Source of the DNA: Pseudomonas sp. PDM05
GTDB lineage: Bacteria; Pseudomonadota; Gammaproteobacteria; Pseudomonadales; Pseudomonadaceae
Length of the DNA: 64,000 nt
Assembly: GCF_014851685.1 (NCBI RefSeq)
Contig: NZ_JACVAC010000003.1
Location: 186,001-250,000, forward strand
Reading direction: 5' to 3'
The position numbers and the translations under genes were made by a program. This document shows positions 35,993-46,727 of the stretch, one piece after another. Within the stretch, counting starts at the first letter, position 1. Each line of letters starts with the position of its first letter. The notes beneath the pieces were generated by a model that saw nothing but the letters and a program-made list of their open reading frames with translations, ran no database searches and was not told where the DNA came from.

Positions 35993-36637
35993 TCAGACGC
36001 CAAACTGCTCGCGATATGCACGCACCGCCGGCAAATGCTGCTTGAGCTGCGGATCATCTTCCAGGAACTGCAGCACCTGGTTCAGCGACACGATGCTCAC
36101 CACCGGAATGCCGAAATCGCGCTCCACTTCCTGGATCGCCGACAATTCACCGTTGCCACGCTCCTGGCGGTTCAGCGCGATCAGCACGCCAGCGGCCTTG
36201 GCGCCGTCCTGGGAAGCGATGATCTGCATCACTTCGCGGATGGCGGTGCCAGCGGTGATCACGTCGTCGATGATCAGCACGTCACCCTTGAGCGGCGCCC
36301 CGACCAGGCTGCCGCCTTCGCCGTGCGCCTTGGCCTCTTTACGGTTGAAGCACCAAGGCAGATCCTGCCCATGATGCTCCGCCAACGCCACGGCCGTAGC
36401 GGCCGCCAAGGGAATGCCCTTGTAGGCTGGGCCAAACAGCACATCAAAGGAAATACCGCTTTCAACGATGGCCGCTGCGTAGAAACGACCCAATTGCGCC
36501 AGGGCCGAGCCCGAGTTGAACAAGCCTGCATTGAAGAAGTACGGACTGGTGCGCCCGGACTTCAAAGTGAACTCACCGAAGCGCAAAACGCCGCGATCGA
36601 TGGCAAAACGAATGAAATCGCGTTGATACGCCTGCAT
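35993..36637 (-). CDS. pyrE: orotate phosphoribosyltransferase
   Basis: A 214-residue enzyme converting orotate and PRPP to OMP in pyrimidine synthesis. The PRPP loop is [13 protein letters not shown] (about 119-131) and the flexible loop includes [13 protein letters not shown]. The start at 36637 (MQAYQRD) gives the family length; an in-frame start at 36658 would add 7 residues. It is divergent from crc, 82 bases away, the same arrangement as in other pseudomonads. Confidence 0.97.
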   Translation of the reverse strand: MQAYQRDFIRFAIDRGVLRFGEFTLKSGRTSPYFFNAGLFNSGSALAQLGRFYAAAIVESGISFDVLFGPAYKGIPLAAATAVALAEHHGQDLPWCFNRKEAKAHGEGGSLVGAPLKGDVLIIDDVITAGTAIREVMQIIASQDGAKAAGVLIALNRQERGNGELSAIQEVERDFGIPVVSIVSLNQVLQFLEDDPQLKQHLPAVRAYREQFGV

Positions 36638-36719
36638 GAAAAAAGCCTCAGATACCACGGATTTAGCTAATTAGGTAGACGGCGTGTATCATACACGCAC
36701 GCGATTTTTGGGGCCATTT

Positions 36720-37499
36720 ATGCGGATCATCAGTGTGAACGTTAATGGTATTCAGGCTGCAGTCGAGCGTGGTTTGCTCAGTTGGCTGCAAGCCCAGAAT
36801 GCCGACGTCATCTGCCTGCAGGACACCCGCGCCTCCGCCTTTGAACTGGACGACCCAGCCTTCCAACTGGATGGCTACTTCCTTTATGCCTGCGATGCCG
36901 AAGTGCCCACCCAAGGTGGCGTGGCTTTGTACTCGCGGTTGCAACCCAAGGCGGTCATCAGCGGCCTCGGCTTCGAGACAGCCGACCGCTACGGGCGCTA
37001 CCTGCAAGCCGATTTCGACAAGGTCAGCATCGCGACCTTGCTGCTTCCTTCGGGGCAGAACGGCGATGAAGACTTGAACCAGAAGTTCAAGCTAATGGAC
37101 GATTTCGCCCGTTACCTGGATAAACAGCGACGCAAACGTCGCGAGTACATTTATTGTGGCTCGCTGTACGTGGCGCAACAGAAGCTGGATATCAAGAACT
37201 GGCGTGACAGCCAGCAATCCCCGGGCTTCCTGGCGCCGGAGCGGGCCTGGATGGACGAGATTGTCGGCAACATGGGTTATGTCGATGCCCTGCGCGAAGT
37301 CAGCCGCGAAGGCGACCAGTACAGCTGGTGGCCAGACAACGAACAGGCCGAGATGCTCAACCTGGGCTGGCGTTTCGACTACCAGTTGCTGACCCCTGGC
37401 CTGCGCCGGTTTGTTCGCAGCGCACGCTTGCCGCGCCAGCCGCGCTTCTCGCAGCACGCGCCGCTGATCGTGGACTACGACTGGACACTGACCATCTAA
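36720..37499 (+). CDS. crc: catabolite repression control protein Crc
   Basis: A 259-residue protein with the exonuclease III/endonuclease-phosphatase fold that has lost nuclease function. The usual LQETK metal-ligand motif reads LQDTR (33-37). In pseudomonads Crc works with Hfq to block translation of catabolic mRNAs carrying CA-rich sites, which sets the preference for organic acids. The start at 36720 fits the family length exactly; an upstream in-frame start at 36684 is not needed. It is divergent from pyrE and is followed by a terminator. Confidence 0.97.
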   Translation: MRIISVNVNGIQAAVERGLLSWLQAQNADVICLQDTRASAFELDDPAFQLDGYFLYACDAEVPTQGGVALYSRLQPKAVISGLGFETADRYGRYLQADFDKVSIATLLLPSGQNGDEDLNQKFKLMDDFARYLDKQRRKRREYIYCGSLYVAQQKLDIKNWRDSQQSPGFLAPERAWMDEIVGNMGYVDALREVSREGDQYSWWPDNEQAEMLNLGWRFDYQLLTPGLRRFVRSARLPRQPRFSQHAPLIVDYDWTLTI

Positions 37500-37516
37500 G
37501 GTCTTTTTCCAGGCAC

Positions 37517-37547
37517 AAAAAAACCGACATCGCTGTCGGTTTTTTTG
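37517..37547. terminator. bidirectional intrinsic terminator
   Basis: ACCGACA (37523-37529) and TGTCGGT (37534-37540) with a TCGC loop, flanked by A7 and T7, between crc and the convergent DUF4870 gene. Confidence 0.93.
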
Positions 37548-37557
37548 TGGGCGTTCA

Positions 37558-37926
37558 TTATTTGATCAGGCGCCAGGTCAAGGGATAGCGGTAGGCGATG
37601 CCCTTGTTGGCCTTGATCGCACCGATGATCGTCAGCGCCACACCGGCGATGGCCAGCGCCGTCATCAGGAAAAACCCGATGACCGCAAAAGCCAACACGA
37701 TGCAAACAATCCAGGCGATGGCCACGGTGATCTGGAAATTCAGCGCCTCCTTGCCCTGATCATCAATGAACGGGTCCAATTCCTTCTTCATCTGCCACAG
37801 GATCAGCGGCCCCACGACGCTGCCGAAGGGGAATATAAACCCCAGAAACGCCGCGAGATGGCACAACATCGCGCCCTGGCGCACTTCGTAGGAAGGCGTA
37901 GGTACCGGCACTTGGTTGTCATTCAT
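37558..37926 (-). CDS. DUF4870 membrane protein
   Basis: A 122-residue protein with three predicted hydrophobic segments (about 21-45, 68-90 and 92-108) and the DUF4870 pattern LCHLAAFLGFIFPFGSVVGPLILW and KEALNFQITVAIAW. It is an inner-membrane protein of unknown role, seen next to crc in many pseudomonads (PA5333). It is 22 bases downstream of rph on the same strand and may be cotranscribed. Confidence 0.82.
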   Translation of the reverse strand: MNDNQVPVPTPSYEVRQGAMLCHLAAFLGFIFPFGSVVGPLILWQMKKELDPFIDDQGKEALNFQITVAIAWIVCIVLAFAVIGFFLMTALAIAGVALTIIGAIKANKGIAYRYPLTWRLIK

Positions 37927-37948
37927 GGCGCTTCTCCTTGAGACGGGT

Positions 37949-38671
37949 TCAGTCAGCCAGTGCGGCGTTCTGCAGTTCGAAGATCTCGGTCATGCCCTTC
38001 TGGGCCAGGGCCAGCATGGCGTTCAGCTCGGCCGGCTGGAATGGCGCGCCTTCGGCGGTGCCCTGCACTTCGATGAAACCACCGGTGCTGGTCATCACCA
38101 CGTTCAGGTCGGTCTCGGCAGCCGAGTCTTCCAGGTAGTCCAGGTCCAGTACAGGCTCGCCCTGGTACATGCCCACCGATACGGCGGCGATCATTTGCTT
38201 GAGCGGGTCGCCACCTTTCAGGCCGCCACGCTTCTTGATCACTTTGAGTGCATCAACCAGGGCCACCATGGCACCGGTGATGGATGCCGTGCGGGTGCCG
38301 CCGTCAGCCTGGATAACGTCGCAGTCGACGTACAGGGTCACATCGCCCAGCTTGGACATGTCCAGCGCCGCGCGCAGGGAACGGCCGATCAGGCGCTGGA
38401 TCTCCAGGGTGCGCCCGCCTTGCTTGCCACGGCTGGCTTCACGCTGGTTACGCTCGCCGGTGGCGCGCGGCAGCATGCCGTACTCGGCAGTCAACCAACC
38501 CTGGCCCTGGCCCTTGAGGAAACGTGGCACGCCGTTTTCGACGCTGACGGTGCAGATCACCTTGGTATCGCCAAACTCGACCAGTACAGAACCCTCGGCG
38601 TGTTTGGTGTAGTTGCGGGTGATGCGGATCGAGCGGAGCTGATCGGCAACGCGACCACTTGGACGTTTCAT
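37949..38671 (-). CDS. rph: ribonuclease PH
   Basis: A 240-residue phosphate-dependent 3'-5' exoribonuclease that trims tRNA 3' ends. The N-terminal [13 protein letters not shown], the [21 protein letters not shown] segment and the [19 protein letters not shown] segment (about 115-133) are typical. The start at 38671 gives the family length; a longer frame begins at 38710. It is divergent from yicC. Confidence 0.96.
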   Translation of the reverse strand: MKRPSGRVADQLRSIRITRNYTKHAEGSVLVEFGDTKVICTVSVENGVPRFLKGQGQGWLTAEYGMLPRATGERNQREASRGKQGGRTLEIQRLIGRSLRAALDMSKLGDVTLYVDCDVIQADGGTRTASITGAMVALVDALKVIKKRGGLKGGDPLKQMIAAVSVGMYQGEPVLDLDYLEDSAAETDLNVVMTSTGGFIEVQGTAEGAPFQPAELNAMLALAQKGMTEIFELQNAALAD

Positions 38672-38832
38672 AGGGGATACCTGTACAGAGGACGAAAAAC
38701 TGCCGGACATTATAGAGCCGCGAACCGATTCGGGGCACGCCTAAAAAATTCGCTTACGAATGCTCGGGCCGTCGCCCATTGTTTGGGCGCGCTCGCCCCA
38801 CTGCGCTACAATCCTGCGCCTTCTTAACCATC

Positions 38833-38850
38833 AGCCCGTGTACACGGGCT
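38833..38850. promoter_or_regulatory. perfect 18-bp palindrome in the rph-yicC gap
   Basis: AGCCCGTGTACACGGGCT is a perfect palindrome, 18 bases before the yicC start. As RNA it would make a 7-bp stem with a GUAC loop beside the ribosome binding region; as DNA it would be a symmetrical protein site. No known regulator is assigned. Confidence 0.7.
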
Positions 38851-38868
38851 GCAACGCGAGGTACCTCC

Positions 38869-40363
<1,495 letters not shown>

Positions 40364-40375
40364 TTGGCTCTTCCC

Positions 40376-40418
40376 AAAACCGCTGCAAGGGCTTTACATT
40401 GGCACTTGCGGCGGTTTT
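40376..40418 (+). terminator. hairpin terminator after gmk
   Basis: AAAACCGC (40376-40383) and GCGGTTTT (40411-40418) form the base of a bulged stem with an inner GCAAG/CTTGC pairing. A second imperfect stem with a T6 tail follows at about 40435-40468. Confidence 0.75.
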
Positions 40419-40530
40419 ACGAAGGCTCGCGAAAAATCAGCGCTTCCCTAAACGCTGGTGATTTTTTAAACTGTTCAGTCCGCTCGCCCAACCGGGCAGC
40501 GCGCATCTTGCATTCGCTCCGAGGAATACC

Positions 40531-40794
40531 ATGGCCCGCGTAACCGTTGAAGACTGCCTAGAACACGTGGATAACCGCTTTGAGCTGGTCATGCTCTCTA
40601 CCAAGCGTGCCCGTCAACTGGCCACTGGCGGCAAAGAGCCACTGGTCCAGTGGGAAAACGACAAGCCTACCGTTGTAGCCCTGCGTGAAATCGCTGAAGG
40701 CCTGATGAGCTACGAGTTCATCGCCAACGCTGAAATCGTTGAAGACGAACCGCTGTTTGCAGCGTTCGAGGACGAGTCCAACGAGGCCGTCTAA
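40531..40794 (+). CDS. rpoZ: RNA polymerase omega subunit
   Basis: An 87-residue omega subunit, which helps assemble RNA polymerase and contributes to the ppGpp-binding site. The start [20 protein letters not shown] and the RARQLATGG segment are diagnostic. It lies upstream of spoT, the ppGpp enzyme, on the same strand, with a 60-base gap, so they are likely coexpressed. Confidence 0.97.
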   Translation: MARVTVEDCLEHVDNRFELVMLSTKRARQLATGGKEPLVQWENDKPTVVALREIAEGLMSYEFIANAEIVEDEPLFAAFEDESNEAV

Positions 40795-40854
40795 GCCTAT
40801 GCCTGGTCGACGTAGCACGGCGCGGGGTCACAGCCATCGGCAGGAGTTAACACT

Positions 40855-42960
40855 TTGCCGAGCATAGACGCCCTCGCCGATCGCTTATCGGCCTACCTCG
40901 GCCCAGACCAGGTCAACCTGGTCCGCCGAGCGTATTTCTACGCCGAACAAGCCCATGACGGCCAACGCCGCCGCAGTGGCGAGGCGTATGTCACCCATCC
41001 TCTTGCGGTGGCAAACATTCTTGCCGACATGCACATGGACCATCAGAGCCTGATGGCCGCGATGCTGCATGACGTGATCGAAGACACCGGCATCGCCAAG
41101 GAAGCGCTCAGCGCGCAATTTGGCGAAACCGTGGCCGAACTGGTCGACGGGGTCAGCAAACTGACCCAGATGAACTTCGAGACCAAGGCCGAAGCCCAGG
41201 CGGAAAACTTCCAGAAGATGGCCATGGCCATGGCCCGCGACATCCGGGTGATCCTGGTCAAGCTGGCCGACCGGCTGCACAACATGCGCACGCTGGAAGT
41301 GCTGTCCGGCGAAAAACGCCGGCGCATCGCCAAGGAAACCCTGGAAATCTACGCGCCCATCGCCAACCGGCTGGGCATGCACGCCATTCGTATCGAATTC
41401 GAAGACCTCGGCTTCAAGGCCATGCACCCGATGCGTTCGGCGCGCATCTACCAGGCGGTCAAACGCGCCCGGGGCAACCGCAAGGAAATCGTCAACAAGA
41501 TCGAAGAGTCCCTGAGCCATTGCCTGGCGATCGATGAGATCGAGGGCGAAGTCAGCGGCCGGCAGAAACACATCTACGGCATCTACAAGAAGATGCGCGG
41601 CAAGCGCCGGGCCTTCAACGAGATCATGGACGTGTATGCGTTCCGGATCATCGTCGACAAGGTCGACACCTGCTACCGCGTGCTGGGCGCTGTACATAAT
41701 TTGTACAAGCCCCTGCCGGGCCGCTTCAAGGACTACATCGCGATTCCCAAGGCCAACGGCTATCAGTCGCTGCATACCACGCTGTTCGGTATGCATGGCG
41801 TGCCGATCGAGATCCAGATCCGCACCCGCGAAATGGAAGAGATGGCCAACAACGGCATTGCCGCCCACTGGCTGTACAAGTCCAGCGGCGACGAGCAGCC
41901 GAAGGGCACCCATGCCCGCGCGCGCCAGTGGGTCAAAGGCGTGCTGGAAATGCAGCAACGTGCCGGCAACTCCCTCGAATTCATCGAAAGCGTGAAGATC
42001 GACCTGTTCCCGGACGAGGTCTACGTGTTCACGCCCAAAGGCCGGATCATGGAGCTGCCCAAGGGCTCCACGGCGGTCGACTTTGCCTATGCCGTGCACA
42101 CCGACGTGGGCAACAGCTGCATTGCCTGTCGGATCAATCGTCGTCTCGCACCGCTGTCCGAGCCACTGCAAAGCGGCTCCACGGTCGAGATCGTCAGCGC
42201 ACCGGGCGCCCGCCCGAACCCGGCCTGGCTCAACTTCGTGGTCACCGGCAAGGCGCGCACCCACATCCGGCACGCCCTCAAGCTGCAACGTCGTTCCGAG
42301 TCCATCAGCCTCGGCGAGCGCCTGCTGAACAAGGTGCTCAACGGGTTCGACAGCGCCCTCGACAAGATCCCGGCCGAACGCGTGCAGGCGATGCTCCACG
42401 AGTACCGCCAGGAAACCATCGAAGACTTGCTGGAAGACATCGGCCTGGGCAACCGCATGGCCTATGTGGTCGCCCGCCGCCTGCTTGGCGAAGGCGAGCA
42501 ACTGCCAAGCCCCGAAGGTCCGCTGGCGATTCGCGGCACCGAAGGCCTGGTGCTCAGCTACGCCAAGTGCTGCACGCCGATCCCGGGCGACCCGATTGTC
42601 GGGCACCTGTCGGCGGGCAAAGGCATGGTGGTGCACCTGGACAACTGCCGCAACATCACCGAGATCCGCCACAACCCGGAAAAATGCATCCAGCTGTCGT
42701 GGGCCAAGGATGTTACCGGCGAATTCAACGTCGAGCTGCGCGTCGAACTGGAACACCAGCGCGGCCTGATCGCCTTGCTGGCCAGCAGCGTCAATGCGGC
42801 CGATGGCAATATCGAGAAAATCAGCATGGACGAACGCGATGGTCGCATCAGCGTGGTCCAGCTGGTAGTCAGCGTGCACGACCGTGTGCACCTGGCCCGC
42901 GTGATCAAGAAACTGCGCGCCCTGACCGGAGTGATCCGCATCACCCGCATGCGTGCATAA
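40855..42960 (+). CDS. spoT: bifunctional (p)ppGpp synthetase/hydrolase SpoT
   Basis: A 701-residue RelA/SpoT homologue. The HD hydrolase domain (about 25-175) has the intact HDVIED motif (72-77), the synthetase domain follows (about 195-360), then TGS (about 385-450), a conserved CCTPIPGD region (about 568) and a C-terminal ACT domain (about 625-700). The translation start is TTG at 40855, consistent with the family N-terminus MPSIDALADRL. It makes and breaks down ppGpp in response to starvation. A RidA gene follows 24 bases later. Confidence 0.97.
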   Translation: MPSIDALADRLSAYLGPDQVNLVRRAYFYAEQAHDGQRRRSGEAYVTHPLAVANILADMHMDHQSLMAAMLHDVIEDTGIAKEALSAQFGETVAELVDGVSKLTQMNFETKAEAQAENFQKMAMAMARDIRVILVKLADRLHNMRTLEVLSGEKRRRIAKETLEIYAPIANRLGMHAIRIEFEDLGFKAMHPMRSARIYQAVKRARGNRKEIVNKIEESLSHCLAIDEIEGEVSGRQKHIYGIYKKMRGKRRAFNEIMDVYAFRIIVDKVDTCYRVLGAVHNLYKPLPGRFKDYIAIPKANGYQSLHTTLFGMHGVPIEIQIRTREMEEMANNGIAAHWLYKSSGDEQPKGTHARARQWVKGVLEMQQRAGNSLEFIESVKIDLFPDEVYVFTPKGRIMELPKGSTAVDFAYAVHTDVGNSCIACRINRRLAPLSEPLQSGSTVEIVSAPGARPNPAWLNFVVTGKARTHIRHALKLQRRSESISLGERLLNKVLNGFDSALDKIPAERVQAMLHEYRQETIEDLLEDIGLGNRMAYVVARRLLGEGEQLPSPEGPLAIRGTEGLVLSYAKCCTPIPGDPIVGHLSAGKGMVVHLDNCRNITEIRHNPEKCIQLSWAKDVTGEFNVELRVELEHQRGLIALLASSVNAADGNIEKISMDERDGRISVVQLVVSVHDRVHLARVIKKLRALTGVIRITRMRA

Positions 42961-42984
42961 CCTGTCTCTTACAAGGAGTCACTC

Positions 42985-43365
42985 ATGACCAAGACTGTTA
43001 TCACCAGCGACAAGGCCCCAGCCGCCATCGGCACTTACTCCCAGGCCATCAAGGCGGGCAACACCGTCTACATGTCCGGCCAGATCCCGCTGGACCCAAA
43101 GACCATGGAACTGGTGGAAGGCTTCGAAGCACAGACCGTGCAGGTCTTCGAAAACCTCAAGTCCGTGGCTGAAGCGGCCGGCGGTTCGTTCAAGGACATC
43201 GTCAAGCTGAACATCTTCCTCACCGACCTGAGCCACTTCGCCAAGGTCAACGAGATCATGGGCAAATACTTCGAACAACCCTACCCAGCCCGCGCCGCCA
43301 TCGGCGTAGCCGCCCTGCCAAAGGGTGCGCAGGTTGAGATGGACGCGATTCTGGTCATCGAGTAA
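42985..43365 (+). CDS. ridA: RidA, enamine/imine deaminase
   Basis: A 126-residue YjgF/RidA protein with the complete family core: the [24 protein letters not shown]-terminal segment and the C-terminal [21 protein letters not shown] with the conserved arginine near residue 104. It hydrolyses 2-aminoacrylate and similar reactive intermediates. It is the second RidA-family gene in the window and is closer to the canonical RidA than the one at 17202. It follows spoT closely, as PA5339 does. Confidence 0.95.
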   Translation: MTKTVITSDKAPAAIGTYSQAIKAGNTVYMSGQIPLDPKTMELVEGFEAQTVQVFENLKSVAEAAGGSFKDIVKLNIFLTDLSHFAKVNEIMGKYFEQPYPARAAIGVAALPKGAQVEMDAILVIE

Positions 43366-43371
43366 AACACC

Positions 43372-43396
43372 CGGCGCAGCCTCACGGGCTGCGCCG
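43372..43396 (+). terminator. hairpin terminator after ridA
   Basis: CGGCGCAGCC (43372-43381) pairs with GGCTGCGCCG (43387-43396) around a TCACG loop, followed by a short T-rich stretch. Confidence 0.75.
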
Positions 43397-43420
43397 ACTT
43401 TGTTTCAGAAGGATTTCGTA

Positions 43421-44164
43421 ATGCGCAAAGCGCTTGTAGCCTCTTCATTGCTCACCCTGCTGCTCGGCGGCTGCGCCAGCAACCCCGCCGACCTCGATGT
43501 GAGCGGCACCTGGATCAACCAGGTCGCCATCGATGCAGCGGCCAAGGGCGGCCCTTTGCGTGAAGCCCTGCAAAGCTTTGGCCCGAACCTCGAATGGGAG
43601 GTCAACACCAAGGCTGGCCAGGCACGCTACTACAACGGTTTTGAAGTAGCGGAAGGCAAGTTGCTGGGTGAACAATCCGGCATATGGCGCGTGGATTTCT
43701 ACGGCAGCTCCGCCACCGAACTCAAGCGCAAAGGCAAGCAACTGCTGCAAGCGGCCAACGACAATGAGCCCGAGCAACTGTTCGCCCGCGCCAAAGACCC
43801 CGCCCCGGACGGTGCCCCACTGGGCGCCAACTTCGAACGGGCGCTATATGCCGCTTACCTGGGCGGCGACTGGAAGATCACCGACGGCTTCGGCAATGGC
43901 GCCATCGTGCAGTTCCAGGCCAACGGCAAGGTGGTCGGCCTGCCGAATGCGGACCAGTACTCGCTGTGCCTGGCGGGTGACTGCGCATCGATGAGCGGCG
44001 GCTACGACAGCATCTGGCTGCAACTGAACGGCCAGGGCAACCCGTGGATATTCGTGCGCAAGGGTGGGCAGCTGGAAATCTTCCAGGCGGTGAATACTGC
44101 GCAGGCCGATGAAGTGCCTCAGTTCACCCCGGGCCCGCGCCAATGGTTGCTTGAAAAGCAATAG
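43421..44164 (+). CDS. hypothetical lipoprotein
   Basis: A 247-residue protein with a lipoprotein signal sequence (MRKALVASSLLTLLLGGC, lipobox LGGC, Cys at about 18). The mature part has repeated beta-rich segments such as DVSGTWINQVA, GIWRVDFYG and GGDWKITDGFG, reminiscent of lipocalin-like folds, but no family can be named. The start at 43421 is set by the signal sequence; the frame extends further upstream. By position it is like PA5340, a conserved hypothetical. Confidence 0.8.
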   Translation: MRKALVASSLLTLLLGGCASNPADLDVSGTWINQVAIDAAAKGGPLREALQSFGPNLEWEVNTKAGQARYYNGFEVAEGKLLGEQSGIWRVDFYGSSATELKRKGKQLLQAANDNEPEQLFARAKDPAPDGAPLGANFERALYAAYLGGDWKITDGFGNGAIVQFQANGKVVGLPNADQYSLCLAGDCASMSGGYDSIWLQLNGQGNPWIFVRKGGQLEIFQAVNTAQADEVPQFTPGPRQWLLEKQ

Positions 44165-44185
44165 CCAGCCTCACGCTAATATAAA

Positions 44186-44274
44186 TGTGGGAGCGGGCTT
44201 GCTCGCGAATGCGGAGTGTCAGTCACTGAATGTGCTTCTGAAACACCCCATTCGCGAGCAAGCCCGCTCCCACA
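44186..44274. repeat. REPIN (paired REP), 89 bp
   Basis: Inverted REP pair with outer arms TGTGGGAGCGGGCTTGCTCG at 44186 and its complement ending at 44274, between the lipoprotein gene and the convergent epimerase-like gene. Confidence 0.9.
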
Positions 44275-44288
44275 TTTTTGACCGCATT

Positions 44289-45140
44289 TCAGCCCTTGAG
44301 AATCGCCGCATAACCTTCGCGATAGCTCGGATAAGTTGGCTTCCAGCCCAGAGCCCTCACCCGCGCATTGCTGCACTGCTTGCTCCCCGCCCGCCGCACG
44401 CTCGCATCGTCCGCCCACTCCGTCACACCCAGATACCCGCGCAACCAATCCACCACCTCGGCCAACGGCGCCGGCGCGTCATCGACGCCGATGTACACCT
44501 TGTCCAACTGCCCGCCCTGCTCCACATGCCGCAGCAAAAACGCCAGCAAGCCTGCGGCGTCGTCCGCATGAATACGGTTGCCATATAAAGGTGGGTCGAT
44601 TGCCACGCGATAGCCTTGGCGCACCTGGGTCAGCAACCATTCACGCCCAGGGCCATAGATACCGGTCAGCCGCACGACGCTCGCCGGGATGCCGCTATTG
44701 AGCGCGACTTGCTCGGCTTCCAGCATCACCTGACCGGAATAGCCCTTGGCCTGGGTATCGGATGTTTCGTCGACCCACTCACCGTTCTGCTGCCCATACA
44801 CACTGCTGCTGGATACAAACAGCAGGTGCTTCGGCGCCTGGCCGTAGTCGTCCAGCCACTCCAGCACATGCTTCAAGCCCTGCACGTAAGCCGCGCGATA
44901 CCCGGCCTCGTCGTGGTCGGTCGCGGCTGCGCAATACACCAGGTAATCCACCCCGCCGATCGGCCAGGTGTCCGGACAGTCCTTGCTGAACAGGTCGCCG
45001 GCGATGCCAATGACGCCCTCGGGCAGGCGCGAAATATCGCGACGCAGGCCATGAACCTCCCATCCCGAGGCCAGCAATTGGCTAGCCAGCCGACTACCCA
45101 CATCGCCGCAACCGGCAATCACAACAGAAGGCGCAGACAT
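44289..45140 (-). CDS. NAD(P)-binding epimerase/dehydratase-like protein (YeeZ-like)
   Basis: A 283-residue extended SDR protein. The N-terminal Rossmann motif is VVIAGCGDVGSRLASQLLASGWEV (about 6-29), of the GxGxxG type, and VVRLTGIYGPGREW near residue 162 is typical of the atypical epimerase subgroup. The usual YxxxK catalytic pair is not clear at the expected place (SGQVMLEAEQ follows), so it may bind nucleotide without normal SDR chemistry. An in-frame GTG precedes the ATG at 45140. It is divergent from exbB. Confidence 0.82.
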   Translation of the reverse strand: MSAPSVVIAGCGDVGSRLASQLLASGWEVHGLRRDISRLPEGVIGIAGDLFSKDCPDTWPIGGVDYLVYCAAATDHDEAGYRAAYVQGLKHVLEWLDDYGQAPKHLLFVSSSSVYGQQNGEWVDETSDTQAKGYSGQVMLEAEQVALNSGIPASVVRLTGIYGPGREWLLTQVRQGYRVAIDPPLYGNRIHADDAAGLLAFLLRHVEQGGQLDKVYIGVDDAPAPLAEVVDWLRGYLGVTEWADDASVRRAGSKQCSNARVRALGWKPTYPSYREGYAAILKG

Positions 45141-45239
45141 CACAAAACTCCGTACTGAAAGGTCTAGATTAGCCCTCGCAGCAGACCGGCGGCCAGAAAA
45201 AGCACAAATAAAGTTACTGTATTACTTCTGTTAACAAGA

Positions 45240-45254
45240 ATTACTTGCAATAAT
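45240..45254. promoter_or_regulatory. possible Fur site upstream of exbB
   Basis: ATTACTTGCAATAAT is an AT-rich imperfect palindrome in the 189-base gap between the epimerase-like gene and exbB. ExbBD-TonB operons are usually iron-regulated, and such a stretch is unusual in this GC-rich sequence, but the match to the classical Fur consensus is weak. Confidence 0.3.
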
Positions 45255-45329
45255 AACCGCCCATTTGTCCTCGGCCCCCCCGGGTCTGGAAGGACGATCA
45301 CCCACTTTTTCTTCTCAGGTCCGGCCAGC

Positions 45330-46295
45330 ATGACACGTAATACAAACCCCGCTTCGCCAACCACGTCCCGCGCCTGGCGCGCGATTGCCGCGCTGATGCT
45401 CAGCGTCCTGCTGGCACCGACCGTAGCATTCGCCGATGCCACCGCGCCGGCCGCTCCAGCTGCTGCCGAGCACAGCACTGCGGCGCCTGCCGCCGCGCCG
45501 GCCGCCACCGATCCGGCCCTGGCTGCAGCACCTGCACCTGCACCCGCCGACGAAACCGGCGTGGTCCTGGAAGAAGACAACACCCTGGGCATGGCCCACG
45601 ACCTGTCCCCATGGGGCATGTACCAGAACGCTGACGTAGTGGTGAAAGCCGTGATGATCGGCCTGGCCATCGCCTCGATCATCACCTGGACCATCTGGAT
45701 CGCCAAAGGCTTCGAGCTGCTGGGCGCCAAGCGTCGTCTGCGCGCTGAAATCGTCCACCTGAAAAAAGCCACCACCCTAAAGGAAGCCAGCGAAAGCGCG
45801 ACCAAGAAGGGCACCCTGGCCAACACTCTGGTGCACGACGCGCTGGAAGAAATGCGCCTGTCGGCCAACACCCGCGAAAAAGAAGGCATCAAGGAACGTG
45901 TGGCTTTCCGCCTCGAGCGCCTGGTTGCGGCCTGCGGCCGTAACATGAGCAGCGGCACCGGCGTGCTGGCAACCATCGGTTCCACCGCACCGTTCGTCGG
46001 CCTGTTCGGCACCGTGTGGGGCATCATGAACAGCTTCATCGGCATCGCCAAAACCCAGACCACCAACCTCGCCGTCGTTGCCCCGGGCATCGCCGAAGCC
46101 CTGCTGGCCACCGCCCTGGGCCTGGTTGCAGCGATTCCTGCGGTAGTGATCTACAACGTCTTCGCCCGTTCGATTGCCGGCTACAAGGCCCAGGTATCCG
46201 ACGCGTCGGCAGAAGTCCTGCTGCTGGTCAGCCGCGACCTCGATCACCTGCCTACCGAGCGCAGCTCGCAACCGCACATGGTGAAAGTGGGGTAA
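45330..46295 (+). CDS. exbB: TonB-system energy-transducing protein ExbB
   Basis: A 321-residue inner-membrane protein and proton-channel component of the ExbB-ExbD-TonB complex. A signal-like N-terminus (about 17-35) is followed by an Ala/Pro-rich segment (about 36-75), then the three-helix ExbB core: about 104-126, LATIGSTAPFVGLFGTVWGIM (about 213-233) and ALLATALGLVAAIPAVVIYNVF (about 252-273). The long Ala/Pro-rich N-terminal extension is typical of the pseudomonad form. It starts the exbB-exbD-tonB operon. Confidence 0.96.
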   Translation: MTRNTNPASPTTSRAWRAIAALMLSVLLAPTVAFADATAPAAPAAAEHSTAAPAAAPAATDPALAAAPAPAPADETGVVLEEDNTLGMAHDLSPWGMYQNADVVVKAVMIGLAIASIITWTIWIAKGFELLGAKRRLRAEIVHLKKATTLKEASESATKKGTLANTLVHDALEEMRLSANTREKEGIKERVAFRLERLVAACGRNMSSGTGVLATIGSTAPFVGLFGTVWGIMNSFIGIAKTQTTNLAVVAPGIAEALLATALGLVAAIPAVVIYNVFARSIAGYKAQVSDASAEVLLLVSRDLDHLPTERSSQPHMVKVG

Positions 46296-46301
46296 TCGGC
46301 C

Positions 46302-46727
46302 ATGGGCCTGCATTTGAATCAAGGCGACGACGAACTCGTCGAGAACCACGAAATCAACGTCACGCCGTTTATCGACGTGATGCTGGTGCTGCTGATCATC
46401 TTCATGGTGGCGGCACCGTTGGCAACTGTGGACATCAAGGTCGACCTGCCCGCCTCCAGCGCCAAACCAGCGCCACGGCCAGAGAAACCGGTGTTCCTCA
46501 GCGTCAAGGCGGATCAGCGTCTGTTCCTGGGCGAAGAAGAAGTCAAATCCGAAACCCTCGGCCAGGTGCTCGACGCCAAGACCCAGGGCAAGAAAGACAC
46601 GACGATCTTCTTCCAGGCCGACAAGGGCGTGGACTACGGCGACCTGATGAGCGTGATGGATGCCCTGCGGGCAGCCGGCTACCTCAAGGTAGGCCTGGTC
46701 GGACTTGAGACGGCAGCCAAGAAATGA
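46302..46727 (+). CDS. exbD: ExbD
   Basis: A 141-residue inner-membrane protein with one N-terminal transmembrane helix (about 23-43, DVMLVLLIIFMVAAPLA) containing the functional aspartate near residue 25, followed by a periplasmic domain. It begins 6 bases after exbB and overlaps tonB by 4 bases (ATGA). It forms the proton-motive-force-driven complex with ExbB and TonB. Confidence 0.96.
   Translation: MGLHLNQGDDELVENHEINVTPFIDVMLVLLIIFMVAAPLATVDIKVDLPASSAKPAPRPEKPVFLSVKADQRLFLGEEEVKSETLGQVLDAKTQGKKDTTIFFQADKGVDYGDLMSVMDALRAAGYLKVGLVGLETAAKK

Noticed and set aside
40885..42891. A long open frame antisense to spoT (about 668 codons)
   Set aside because: It mirrors spoT's codon periodicity; its translation is low-complexity and matches no family, and spoT itself is unmistakable.
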